From: Oricola indica
GTDB taxonomy: Bacteria > Pseudomonadota > Alphaproteobacteria > Rhizobiales > Rhizobiaceae
Length of the DNA stretch: 64,000 bases
Direction of reading: 5' to 3'
NCBI RefSeq assembly: GCF_019966595.1
Contig: NZ_JAINFJ010000008.1
Span: 1-64,000, forward strand
Every line of letters begins with the position of its first letter. Within the stretch, counting starts at the first letter, position 1. Positions 27,554 to 36,039 of the stretch are shown here, in pieces. The notes beneath the pieces were generated by a model, which was not told the origin of the DNA, did not search any database, and saw nothing but the letters and a program-made list of their open reading frames with translations. Made by a program: the position numbers and the translations under genes.

Positions 27554-28867
27554 GTGACCGCAGTGGCCGAAAGCCCCACCGAGACAACCCCGTCCGCGCA
27601 GCGCAACGGCAATGCGCGCCCGTTTTCCGCCTTCGAAAGGCTGGTGGCGTGGCGCTACCTGAAGCCGCGCCGCAAGGAAGCGGCCGTTTCCATCGTGACC
27701 CTGATCTCGCTGATCGGCGTCACGCTGGGCGTGGCGGCGCTGATCATCGTCATGGCGGTGATGAATGGTTTCCGGGGCGAATTGCTCGACCGCATTCTCG
27801 GACTGAACGGGCATCTCGTGATCTCGGCCATCGAACGGCCGCTGGACGATTACGAGGCGGTGTCGGAACGCGTGTCGGGTGTGCCCGGCGTGAAGATGGC
27901 AATGCCCATCGTCGAGGGCCAGGCGCTGGCGACCGGCAATGTTGGCGCGGGGGCGGGCGTTCTCGTGCGCGGCGTGCGCGGCGCGGATTTCGTCAAGCTC
28001 GATTCCATCGCCGGAAACATCAAGGAAGGATCGATCGAATCCTACCTGACGGGCGACGGCGTCGCGATCGGAACGCGCATGGCGCTCAATCTCGGCCTCG
28101 TGACGGGCGACCTGATCAAGGTCATCTCGCCGGAAGGCGATGTGACGCCCTTCGGAACCACGCCGCGCGTGAAATCCTATCCCGTGCGCGCGATCTTCGA
28201 GATGGGCATGTCGGAATATGACAGCTCGATCATCTTCATGCCGCTCGAGGAAGCCCAGCTCTATTTCAATGTGGAGGGCGAGGCGCAGGTCATCGAACTG
28301 TTCGTCGATGACCCCGACGCCGTGGATTCCTACCGGCCGCTGATCGAGGCGGCGGCCGAGCGGCCGATTCTGATGTCCGACTGGCGACAGCGCAACCAGG
28401 CCTTCTTCTCGGCGCTGATCATCGAGCGCAACGCGATGTTCCTGATCCTGTCGATCGTGGTCCTTGTCGCCTCGCTGAACATCATCGCGAGCCTGATCAT
28501 GATGGTGAAGGAAAAGGCGCGGGGCGTTGCGATCCTGCGCACCATGGGGGCGACGCAGGCCTCTATTATGCGCATCTTCATCATGGCCGGAATTGGCGTC
28601 GGTTTCGTCGGAACGGCGACGGGCTTCATGCTCGGGCTGCTGGTGTGCTGGAACATCAAGGGCATCCAGCGGCTGATGAACTGGATGGCGGGCGCGGATG
28701 TTTGGGACCCGACCATCCGCTTTCTCAGCGAGATCCCGGCGAAGATGAACCCCTACGAGACGCTGGCCGTGGTGGTTCTCTCGCTCAGCCTTTCCTTTCT
28801 GGCCGCGATCCTGCCGGCATGGCGCGCCGCCAAGCTCGATCCCGTCGAAGCGTTGAGGTACGAGTGA
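27554..28867 (+). CDS. lolC: Lipoprotein-releasing ABC transporter permease
   Basis: This 437-residue LolC/E-type permease extracts lipoproteins from the inner membrane for transfer to LolA. It has a cytoplasmic N-terminus ([20 protein letters not shown]), TM1 at about 45-68 ([27 protein letters not shown]), a large periplasmic domain, and three further helices from about 290 on, with the coupling region [18 protein letters not shown]. Only one permease gene is present, as is usual in alphaproteobacteria, so it probably works as a homodimer. GTG start; one-base overlap with lolD. Confidence 0.94.
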   Translation: MTAVAESPTETTPSAQRNGNARPFSAFERLVAWRYLKPRRKEAAVSIVTLISLIGVTLGVAALIIVMAVMNGFRGELLDRILGLNGHLVISAIERPLDDYEAVSERVSGVPGVKMAMPIVEGQALATGNVGAGAGVLVRGVRGADFVKLDSIAGNIKEGSIESYLTGDGVAIGTRMALNLGLVTGDLIKVISPEGDVTPFGTTPRVKSYPVRAIFEMGMSEYDSSIIFMPLEEAQLYFNVEGEAQVIELFVDDPDAVDSYRPLIEAAAERPILMSDWRQRNQAFFSALIIERNAMFLILSIVVLVASLNIIASLIMMVKEKARGVAILRTMGATQASIMRIFIMAGIGVGFVGTATGFMLGLLVCWNIKGIQRLMNWMAGADVWDPTIRFLSEIPAKMNPYETLAVVVLSLSLSFLAAILPAWRAAKLDPVEALRYE

Positions 28868-29559
28868 TGGCCGGCGACAGCACCGTACTGCGCCTGACGG
28901 GCGTGCATCGCGCCTACAAGGAAGGCGACCATCTGCTCGAAATTCTCAAGGGCGCCGACTTCGAGTTGCGGGCTGGAGAGATGGTGGCGATGGTCGCGCC
29001 GTCAGGCGCCGGCAAGTCGACGCTTCTGCATCTGGCGGGCCTTCTGGAGCGCCCGGACGAGGGCGAGGTCTTCATCGCAGACACGGGCTGCGGAACGCTC
29101 AGCGACGCGGAGCGCACGGCAAGGCGCCGCAACGATATCGGCTTCGTCTACCAGTTCCACCATCTCCTGCCGGAATTCTCGGCGCTGGAGAATGTCATGA
29201 TCCCGCAGATGATCCGGGGTCTGGCAAAGAGCGAGGCGGAGACGCGGGCGCGCCAGTTGCTCGACTATCTTCGCATCGGACCGCGCGCGGAACACCGCCC
29301 GGCCGAACTCTCCGGCGGCGAACAGCAGCGCGTCGCCATAGCGCGCGCGGTTGCCAATGCGCCGCTCGTCCTGCTGGCCGACGAACCGACCGGCAATCTC
29401 GATCCCGAAACCTCGGGCTATGTCTTCGAGGCGCTGGCTGCGCTCGCACGCCAGTCGGGCCTGTCGGCGCTGGTCGCGACGCATAATCACGCGCTTGCCG
29501 AACGCATGGACCGCGTGGTCACGCTTGCCGACGGGCAGATTGTTCCCTTTACCGGCTGA
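28867..29559 (+). CDS. lolD: Lipoprotein-releasing ABC transporter ATP-binding protein
   Basis: This 230-residue ATPase has Walker [10 protein letters not shown], signature [14 protein letters not shown], Walker [12 protein letters not shown] and the H-loop THNH. It pairs with the LolC/E permease encoded just before it. A single overlap base (TGATG) suggests coupled translation. Confidence 0.96.
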   Translation: MAGDSTVLRLTGVHRAYKEGDHLLEILKGADFELRAGEMVAMVAPSGAGKSTLLHLAGLLERPDEGEVFIADTGCGTLSDAERTARRRNDIGFVYQFHHLLPEFSALENVMIPQMIRGLAKSEAETRARQLLDYLRIGPRAEHRPAELSGGEQQRVAIARAVANAPLVLLADEPTGNLDPETSGYVFEALAALARQSGLSALVATHNHALAERMDRVVTLADGQIVPFTG

Positions 29560-29566
29560 TCCGCCT

Positions 29567-29581
29567 TTAACCACTCGTTAA
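29567..29581 (+). promoter_or_regulatory. CtrA-type binding site TTAA-N7-TTAA
   Basis: TTAA at 29567-29570 and TTAA at 29578-29581 are separated by exactly seven bases, the full consensus for the cell-cycle regulator CtrA of Alphaproteobacteria. It lies 100 bases upstream of the small gene at 29681. In CtrA-activated promoters the box covers the -35 region, which would put the start of transcription near 29605-29612. Confidence 0.6.
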
Positions 29582-29610
29582 CCGAGGATTCCCCGTTCGC
29601 GAGGCTAGGA

Positions 29611-29630
29611 CTCTTTTCCCTTGAAAAGAG
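29611..29630 (+). other. 5' hairpin and A-rich leader of the short gene
   Basis: CTCTTTTC/GAAAAGAG forms an 8-bp stem with a four-base loop. After it, about 45 bases are almost free of T and rich in A and C, ending in the ribosome-binding site of the short gene. A stable 5' stem followed by an unstructured leader fits an efficiently translated, stabilised mRNA. Confidence 0.5.
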
Positions 29631-29680
29631 AACAAAACAAAAACATAAAGAAGACAGACACAAAACAAGGAGACAAAACC

Positions 29681-29767
29681 ATGACTTCCATCGTCCGTGA
29701 CATCGCCTCTTTCGTTTCCATCGCTGCCTTCATCGCGACCTTTTCGATCTGCGTGAACGCGCTCTGA
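29681..29767 (+). CDS. 28-residue hydrophobic peptide
   Basis: This is a 28-codon gene preceded by a near-ideal AAGGAGA eight bases before the ATG. The product, MTSIVRDIASFVSIAAFIATF and then SICVNAL, is one hydrophobic helix after a short charged start, so a single-pass membrane peptide is expected. It is too short for most gene finders. The A-rich leader, strong site, CtrA-type box upstream and hairpin downstream all support expression. I recall similar short hydrophobic proteins in rhizobia but cannot name a function. Confidence 0.65.
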   Translation: MTSIVRDIASFVSIAAFIATFSICVNAL

Positions 29768-29781
29768 TTTCATGCTTTCCA

Positions 29782-29814
29782 CAGCCATGCCGGGAATGGT
29801 TTCCGGCAAGGCTG
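29782..29814 (+). terminator. Long hairpin after the short gene
   Basis: CAGCC/GGCTG and, inside it, TGCCGGGAA/TTTCCGGCA pair as an outer 5-bp and an inner 9-bp stem (one G-T pair) separated by an A-A mismatch, with a three-base loop. It starts 15 bases after the stop codon. No U-run follows, so it may be a 3'-stabilising or attenuating structure instead of a classical terminator. dnaE begins 83 bases later. Confidence 0.45.
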
Positions 29815-29896
29815 GACCGCGCCGTTCCGGCCTACCATAGTTGGTGTCACGCGACTCGCCGGAGCGCGATCAAATCACCAGAGAGCGGAACGGACC

Positions 29897-32800
29897 ATGG
29901 CCGGACAACAGTCGGACAAGCATGACGAGCAGGCGGCTTCGGCCGCGCCCAGCTTCATCCATCTGCGCGTCCACTCGGCCTATTCGCTTCTCGAAGGCGC
30001 GTTGCCGCTGAAGAAGATCATCGGCTTTGCCGAGACGAACCGCATGCCGGCCATCGGCATTGCCGACAGCGGCAATCTGTTCGGTGCGCTGGAATTCGCG
30101 CAGAAGGCGTCGGGCGACGGGATTCAGCCAATCATCGGCTGCCAGCTCGATCTCGTCTTCGACGGCGATCTCGCCACGCCGCGCTCCGGCAGCGGCCGCA
30201 CGTCCCATATTCGCCAGACCGAGAACGTGGTGCTGATCGCCGCGACGGAGACCGGTTATTCGAACCTCGTTGAGCTCGTCTCCAAATCCTATCTCGACAC
30301 GGATGAGGGGGCGCGTGCGCAGTTGCGCTTCGACTGGCTGAAGGACCGCGCCGAGGGCGTGATCTGCCTGACCGGCGGCCCGCTCGGTCCGATCGGGCGC
30401 ATGATTGCCGACGGGCATCAGCCGATTGCCGAGCAGCGGCTACTGGCCCTCAAGGATATCTACGGAGACCGCCTGTATATCGAATTGCAGCGTCACAAGG
30501 GATATGACCGCGCGGTCGAGCAGGGAAGCGTCGACCTGGCCTACAGGCATCTCGTTCCGCTGGTCGCGACCAACGAGGCGTTCTTTCTCAAGCCCGACGA
30601 TTTCGAGGCACATGACGCCCTGATCGCCATCGCGGAGGGCTCTCTTCTGTCGATCGACGACCGCCGGCAATTGACTCCCGATCACTGGCTGAAGCCAGAA
30701 GCCGAGATGATCGCACTCTTTGCCGATCTGCCCGAGGCGGTCGAGAACACCGTCGAGATCGCGCGGCGCTGTTCCTACTACCCGAAAAATCGCAAGCCGA
30801 TCCTGCCGCGCTTCGCGGCCTCCGAGGGCGTCAGCCACCAGGAAGCGGTGGCCGCCGAAGCCAATGAACTGCGTCGCCAGGCGCGTGAGGGCCTCGAGAA
30901 GCGGATACGCGAGCAGGGCATGAGCGAGGGGTACGAGCGCGGCGAATATGACGAGCGGCTGGAATACGAACTCAACATCATCGAGACGATGCAGTTCCCG
31001 GGCTACTTCCTGATCGTCTCCGACTTCATCAAATGGGCGAAGGCGCACGATATTCCGGTCGGTCCGGGTCGCGGGTCGGGCGCGGGTTCGCTCGTCGCAT
31101 GGGCGCTGACGATCACCGATGTCGATCCGCTGCGTTTCTCGCTCTTGTTCGAGCGCTTCCTCAACCCGGATCGCGTCTCGATGCCGGACTTCGATATCGA
31201 CTTTTGCCAGGACCGGCGCGAGGAGGTGATCCGCTACGTCCAGGAGAAATACGGACGCGAGCAGGTCGGCCAGATCATCACCTTCGGAACGCTGCAGGCA
31301 CGCGCCGTGCTGCGCGACGTCGGACGTGTGCTGGAAATGCCCTACGGACAGGTCGACCGGCTGTGCAAGCTCGTCCCGAACAATCCGGCCAATCCCACGC
31401 CGCTCGGCAAGGCGATCGAGGAGGAGCCGAAATTCGAGGAGGAAAAGGAGAAGGAGCCCATCGTCGGACGACTGCTCGACATGGCTCTTAAGCTCGAAGG
31501 CCTTTACCGGCACGCCTCGACCCACGCCGCCGGCATCGTCATCGGCGACCGGCCGCTTTGGCAATTGGTGCCGATGTATTCCGATCCGCGTTCGGACATG
31601 CCGGTCACGCAGTTCAACATGAAGAAGGTCGAGGATGCCGGCCTGGTCAAGTTCGACTTCCTCGGTCTGAAGACGCTGACCGTTCTGAAGACCGCCGTCG
31701 ACCTGATCGCGCGCAAAGGGATCAAGATCGATCTGTCCAACTTGCCGTTCGACGACCGTCCGACCTACGAGATGATGTCGCGTGGCGAGGTCGTCGGTGT
31801 GTTCCAGGTTGAATCGGCGGGCATGCGCAAGGCGCTGCTCGGCATGAAGCCGGACCGTATCGAGGACATCATCGCGCTGGTGGCGCTCTACCGGCCGGGT
31901 CCGATGGAGAACATCCCGACCTACAATGCGCGCAAGCATGGCGAGGAGGAGATCGCGTCGATCCATCCGAAGATCGACCATCTCGTCAAGGAGACGCAGG
32001 GCGTCATCGTCTACCAGGAACAGGTGATGCAGATCGCCCAGGAACTGGCGGGCTACACGCTTGGACAGGCGGACCTTCTGCGCCGCGCCATGGGCAAGAA
32101 GATCCGCGCCGAGATGGAAAAGCAGCGCGGCATCTTCGTCGAGGGCGCCGTCGAGCGGGGCGTCTCCAAGAACCAGGCCGACTTCATCTTCGACCTGCTG
32201 GCCAAGTTCGCCGACTACGGCTTCAACAAGTCTCACGCAGCCGCTTATGCCATCGTGTCCTACCAGACCGCCTATCTGAAGGCGCATTACCCGGTCGAGT
32301 TCCTCGCCGCGTCGATGACCTACGACATGGCGAATGCCGACAAGCTGAACGATTTCCGCCGCGACGCCATACGGCTCGGCATCGAGGTGCAGCCGCCGTC
32401 GGTGCAGACGTCCTACCGGGCCTTCGAGGTCGGCGAAAAGACGATCTACTATGCGCTTGCCGCCATCAAGGGCGTCGGCGACGCGGCGGTGGACCACATC
32501 GTCGAGCGGCGCGGCGACAAGCCGTTCGCGAGCCTCGAGGACTTCGCCAACCGTATCGACACCCGCATCGTCAACCGGCGTACGCTGGAAGGGCTGATCG
32601 CGGCGGGCGCGCTCGACTGTTTCGGCCATGACCGGGCGGCTCTCGTCGCGGGGCTGGACCGCATCGTCGGCCTCTCGCAGCGGGCCGTCGAGCAGGCTGA
32701 AAGCGGGCAGGGCGACATCTTCGGAACGCTCGCCGCAGTGGAGCCGGAGCGATTGTACCTGCCGCATACGGAGCCCTGGCCGACCGCCGACAAGCTGATG

Positions 32801-33403
32801 CGCGAGTTCCAGGCGCTCGGCTTCTACTTCTCCGCCCATCCGCTCGACGACTACGCGCCGGTATTGGAGCGGATGCGCGTGCAGCAATATGCCGATTTCG
32901 CGCTGGCCGTGAAACGCGGCGCGAAGGCCGGGCGTCTCGCCGGAACGGTCGCATCGAAACAGGTGCGCCGAACGCGCATGGGCAACAAGATGGGCATCTT
33001 CGTGCTCTCGGACGCGACCGGGCAGTTCGAAGTAGTGATGTTCTCCGAGACGCTGCAAGCCTATGAAGACGTGATGGAACCCGGCTCCTCGGTGGTGATC
33101 GAGGTCGGCGCCGACAATCGCGAGGAAGGCATCAGCCTGCGCGCCAACAAGGTGCGGCGCCTCGACGACGAGACGCATCGCCAGAACCACACGCTGCGCA
33201 TCTTCGTGCGCGACCAGAAGCCGCTGAAGAGCATCGCCGCGCATCTGAAACCCACGGGCGACAGCCCGGTTTCGCTGATCGTCATCAAGGGCGAAGGCGG
33301 CGGCGAGGTCGAGGTCTCGATCGGCGACAACTACCTGGTTTCGCCGCCGATCGCGGGTGCAGTGAAGGCGATCCCTGGCGTGGTGGACGTGGAACTGGTC
33401 TAG
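29897..33403 (+). CDS. dnaE: DNA polymerase III alpha subunit (DnaE1)
   Basis: This 1168-residue replicative polymerase has an N-terminal PHP domain (FIHLRVHSAYSLLEGALPLKK, IADSGNLFGALEF), the palm with GPGRGSGAGSLVAWAL and the catalytic aspartates of MPDFDIDFCQDRREEV (about 430), fingers with RAMGKKIRAEMEKQ, an HhH region (AAIKGVGDAAVDHIV, about 855) and a C-terminal OB fold (KMGIFVLSDATGQFEVVMFS). Length and motifs match DnaE1, not the mutagenic DnaE2. Its stop overlaps the convergent DUF2269 gene by four bases. Confidence 0.97.
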   Translation: MAGQQSDKHDEQAASAAPSFIHLRVHSAYSLLEGALPLKKIIGFAETNRMPAIGIADSGNLFGALEFAQKASGDGIQPIIGCQLDLVFDGDLATPRSGSGRTSHIRQTENVVLIAATETGYSNLVELVSKSYLDTDEGARAQLRFDWLKDRAEGVICLTGGPLGPIGRMIADGHQPIAEQRLLALKDIYGDRLYIELQRHKGYDRAVEQGSVDLAYRHLVPLVATNEAFFLKPDDFEAHDALIAIAEGSLLSIDDRRQLTPDHWLKPEAEMIALFADLPEAVENTVEIARRCSYYPKNRKPILPRFAASEGVSHQEAVAAEANELRRQAREGLEKRIREQGMSEGYERGEYDERLEYELNIIETMQFPGYFLIVSDFIKWAKAHDIPVGPGRGSGAGSLVAWALTITDVDPLRFSLLFERFLNPDRVSMPDFDIDFCQDRREEVIRYVQEKYGREQVGQIITFGTLQARAVLRDVGRVLEMPYGQVDRLCKLVPNNPANPTPLGKAIEEEPKFEEEKEKEPIVGRLLDMALKLEGLYRHASTHAAGIVIGDRPLWQLVPMYSDPRSDMPVTQFNMKKVEDAGLVKFDFLGLKTLTVLKTAVDLIARKGIKIDLSNLPFDDRPTYEMMSRGEVVGVFQVESAGMRKALLGMKPDRIEDIIALVALYRPGPMENIPTYNARKHGEEEIASIHPKIDHLVKETQGVIVYQEQVMQIAQELAGYTLGQADLLRRAMGKKIRAEMEKQRGIFVEGAVERGVSKNQADFIFDLLAKFADYGFNKSHAAAYAIVSYQTAYLKAHYPVEFLAASMTYDMANADKLNDFRRDAIRLGIEVQPPSVQTSYRAFEVGEKTIYYALAAIKGVGDAAVDHIVERRGDKPFASLEDFANRIDTRIVNRRTLEGLIAAGALDCFGHDRAALVAGLDRIVGLSQRAVEQAESGQGDIFGTLAAVEPERLYLPHTEPWPTADKLMREFQALGFYFSAHPLDDYAPVLERMRVQQYADFALAVKRGAKAGRLAGTVASKQVRRTRMGNKMGIFVLSDATGQFEVVMFSETLQAYEDVMEPGSSVVIEVGADNREEGISLRANKVRRLDDETHRQNHTLRIFVRDQKPLKSIAAHLKPTGDSPVSLIVIKGEGGGEVEVSIGDNYLVSPPIAGAVKAIPGVVDVELV

Positions 33404-33882
33404 AAACCGATGGCAGGCCGCGCCAGCATCAGCCAGACGATGGCCAGCACCGCCGCGAAGGCCGGGAAGCCGCAGGCGAACCAGATGCGGAAGAGCCGGT
33501 GGAAGCGCTCGGGCAGGGCGGTGCCTTCGGCGTCGGCCTGACGCGCCATGTTGCGCAACTGGATCTGGATCCACACGACGGGCAGCCAGAACAGACCGAT
33601 GACGAGATAGAGGATCAGCGACAGGGCAACCCAGCCTTCCGTCAGCGGCCAGCCGACCTCGCGGGCCAGCAGGTAACCGGTTATGGGCTGGACGATGACC
33701 GCCGTCGCCGTGAACAGCGTGTCGGCGATGACCACGGTGGCGGCGACATGCGCGATCAGGGCAGGCTTGCCGGTGCGTTTGGCCATCACCATGAAGAAGG
33801 CGATACCCGCGCCGGTGCCGAGAAAGACGCAGGCGCCGATCACATGCAGCCAGCGCAGGACGAGGGCGTATTCCAGTTCCAT
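33400..33882 (-). CDS. DUF2269 family membrane protein
   Basis: This 160-residue protein has four predicted membrane helices and opens ELEYALVLRWLHVIGACVFLGTGAG, with a helix-borne His typical of DUF2269. Later segments include TATAVIVQPITGYLLAREVGWPL and ALSLILYLVIGLFWLPVVWIQI. The start ATG at 33882 overlaps the stop of the upstream SDR-DoxX gene by one base, so they are co-translated and may act together. Function unknown. Confidence 0.85.
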   Translation of the reverse strand: MELEYALVLRWLHVIGACVFLGTGAGIAFFMVMAKRTGKPALIAHVAATVVIADTLFTATAVIVQPITGYLLAREVGWPLTEGWVALSLILYLVIGLFWLPVVWIQIQLRNMARQADAEGTALPERFHRLFRIWFACGFPAFAAVLAIVWLMLARPAIGF

Positions 33883-35177
33883 CAGCGCTCCCTCAACATG
33901 GAGCGGGTGACAAGGGCGAGCATGATCGTCGGCACGATCTTGACCAGCGAGCCGAGCGGATCGCCCCACAGCCATGGCGTGAACACGGTGGCGGCGGCGA
34001 GGTAGAACGCGCTGACACCGGCCATGGCGAGGCAGGCGAGCGCCGCGAAACGCCGCACGAGGATCATGACAGCCAGCCCGACATCGATCGCGGACCAGAA
34101 AAGGACCGAACTCTTCGCGAGCCATAGCGGCCAGCCGACGGCGGCAAGGACACCCGCCGCCGCTTCCAGGCGAATGAAGCCGACGATCCCGGACACCGCC
34201 CACAGGAAAACGAGCGCCGCGACGGCGAAGGGCATTGCAAGCGCCATGCGCGCCGCGAGCCTGTCCTCGGACCGGGCGGGCATTGAAGCCAGTGTCTGCT
34301 CGAATGTCGCGACGGGTTTGCCGGTGTGGGCGCGCCAGGGAGCGGGATCGCCTCCGACGCCGTCCCGCATGACGTCCATGGCCGTGCTGCGCAGCGGTGA
34401 GCGCCAGCCAAGGCGGCCGAGCGCGTCTGCGCCCTGACTGACCAGAGCCGTCAGCATGTCCGGCATGACGATTGTTGTTTTGGCGGGGTCGAATCCGAGC
34501 CAGCGGCGAATGCCGGCGATGACCGTTTCGAGCGTGTGCGCGTGGTCTTCGACAAGGTCGAGCGTCTGGCCGGACCCCAGTTCGCCCTCGACCGCCATCG
34601 TCACCGCGTCCGTCAGATCGGCGAGGGACACTGTGCGCACCGGTGTGTCGGGATGGGCGATGGGCTGGATGAGCGGGAAGGCCACGAGCATGCGCAGCAG
34701 TGCCGTGCCGCCATAGGCCGTCGGCGCGATGACGAGGCCGGGACGCAGGATTGCGTAGTCGCCGCCCGCGGCGCGGATGGCCGCGTCGCCTTTCGCCTTC
34801 GTGCGGAAAAAGGCCGTGGAAGCGTCGGGCGAGACACCCGCCGCCGATATCTGCACCAGCCTGACGTCGCTCCTGGCGCAGGCCTTCACGAGCGCCGAGA
34901 CCGCGTCCGCATGGATCGCGTGGAGGTGGTCGCGCGGGCCGTCCTGCAAGGCGCCGGCGCAATTGACCACCGCGTCATGGCCGGCGATGACCGCGAGCCA
35001 GTCCTCCGGCGACAGCATCGTCGCCATGTCGCGGATGATCCAGTCGATGCCGGGCAAGACGCGCCGCGCGGTCTCGCCGTTGCGGCCGAGACCCGTGACC
35101 TCGTGGCCGGCCGCGATCAGGCGGGAGGCGAGGCCCGCGCCGATCAGGCCATAGGCGCCAAGAACGAGGACGCGCAT
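33882..35177 (-). CDS. SDR/NAD(P)-binding protein fused to DoxX-like membrane domain
   Basis: Residues 1-290 are an atypical SDR with the N-terminal nucleotide loop LGAYGLIGAGLASRL and NCAGALQDGPRD, like NmrA or sterol-reductase relatives. Residues about 310-431 hold four membrane helices of DoxX type (AVAALVFLWAVSGIVGFIRLE, GWPLWLAKSSVLFWSAIDVGLAVMI). This SDR-DoxX fusion is found in many proteobacteria, with no defined substrate that I know of. The ATG at 35177 begins MRVLVLGAYG; upstream frame codons overlap the next gene. It is co-translated with DUF2269. Confidence 0.87.
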   Translation of the reverse strand: MRVLVLGAYGLIGAGLASRLIAAGHEVTGLGRNGETARRVLPGIDWIIRDMATMLSPEDWLAVIAGHDAVVNCAGALQDGPRDHLHAIHADAVSALVKACARSDVRLVQISAAGVSPDASTAFFRTKAKGDAAIRAAGGDYAILRPGLVIAPTAYGGTALLRMLVAFPLIQPIAHPDTPVRTVSLADLTDAVTMAVEGELGSGQTLDLVEDHAHTLETVIAGIRRWLGFDPAKTTIVMPDMLTALVSQGADALGRLGWRSPLRSTAMDVMRDGVGGDPAPWRAHTGKPVATFEQTLASMPARSEDRLAARMALAMPFAVAALVFLWAVSGIVGFIRLEAAAGVLAAVGWPLWLAKSSVLFWSAIDVGLAVMILVRRFAALACLAMAGVSAFYLAAATVFTPWLWGDPLGSLVKIVPTIMLALVTRSMLRER

Positions 35178-35184
35178 GCGTGGG

Positions 35185-35919
35185 TCAGCCCTTCTTTGCA
35201 CCCTTCGCGGCTTGCTTCTTGCGGATGCGGATCGACCCGCCTTCGCGATGCTCCACCTCGAACGCGCCGGTCTTGCGGACAAGATCGGAGAGCTTGCGCG
35301 AGCCGAAGGTGCGCGGATCGAAATCGGAGGACAGGTTGGAAAGCTGGGTGCCCACCGCGCCGAGCGTCACCCAGGCATCCTCCTCGGTTTCGATCTGTTC
35401 CATCGCCTTCTCGATCAGCGGAATGGCCTTCGAAAAAGCTTCGCGCTTGGCGCTCACTTCCTTCGTTGCGCCGGTGTCCGGCAACAGGTTCTCGGTGTAG
35501 ATGAAGCGCCGGCACGCCTGGCGGAAGCTTTCCGGCGTCTTCTTCTCGCCAAAACCGTAGACATCGACCCCCTGTTCGCGAATGCGCGAGGCGAGGCGGG
35601 TGAAGTCGCTGTCGGAGGAGACGAGGCAGAAGCCGTCGAAACGGGCGGAATGCAGCAGGTCCATCGCGTCGATCACAAGGGTGATGTCGGACGCGTTTTT
35701 GCCCGACGTATAGGCGAATTGCTGCTGCGGCACGATGGCGTGGCTGGCGAGGATCTCGTTCCAGCCCTTCATGCGGTTGCTGGAGAAGTCGCCATAGATG
35801 CGCCGCACGCTGGCCTCGCCGATCTTGGCGATCTCCTCGAAAAGTCCATCGGCGATCTTGGCCGAGGTGTTGTCGGCGTCGATCAGGACGGCGAGGCGCG
35901 GCGATCGGTCTTCGGCCAT
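35185..35919 (-). CDS. NYN-domain RNase-like protein with C-terminal LOTUS/OST-HTH domain
   Basis: Residues 1-155 form a NYN (PIN-like) domain: LAVLIDADNTSAKIADGLFEEI, DAMDLLHSARFDGFCLVSSDSDFTRLASRIREQG supply the acidic metal-binding residues. Residues about 165-238 (AWVTLGAVGTQLSNLSSDFDPRTFGSRKLSDLVRKTGAFEVE) match the LOTUS/OST-HTH fold, which binds RNA in eukaryotic relatives. The architecture suggests an RNA-processing enzyme, but the target is unknown. It lies seven bases from the SDR gene on the same strand. Confidence 0.9.
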   Translation of the reverse strand: MAEDRSPRLAVLIDADNTSAKIADGLFEEIAKIGEASVRRIYGDFSSNRMKGWNEILASHAIVPQQQFAYTSGKNASDITLVIDAMDLLHSARFDGFCLVSSDSDFTRLASRIREQGVDVYGFGEKKTPESFRQACRRFIYTENLLPDTGATKEVSAKREAFSKAIPLIEKAMEQIETEEDAWVTLGAVGTQLSNLSSDFDPRTFGSRKLSDLVRKTGAFEVEHREGGSIRIRKKQAAKGAKKG

Positions 35920-36039
35920 TATGAGAATCCCATGTCACAAGTTCGGCCGCATCATAACGATGCGCCCGCCGCTGTCGATGCGCGCCGGCAAGACTGGCAA
36001 CACTGCCCGCAAGAAAAGGCGTCCGACCGCGCGGCGACG

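Noticed and set aside
30440-33574. Long minus-strand frame opposite dnaE
   Set aside because: Antisense shadow; DnaE motifs on the plus strand are unambiguous.
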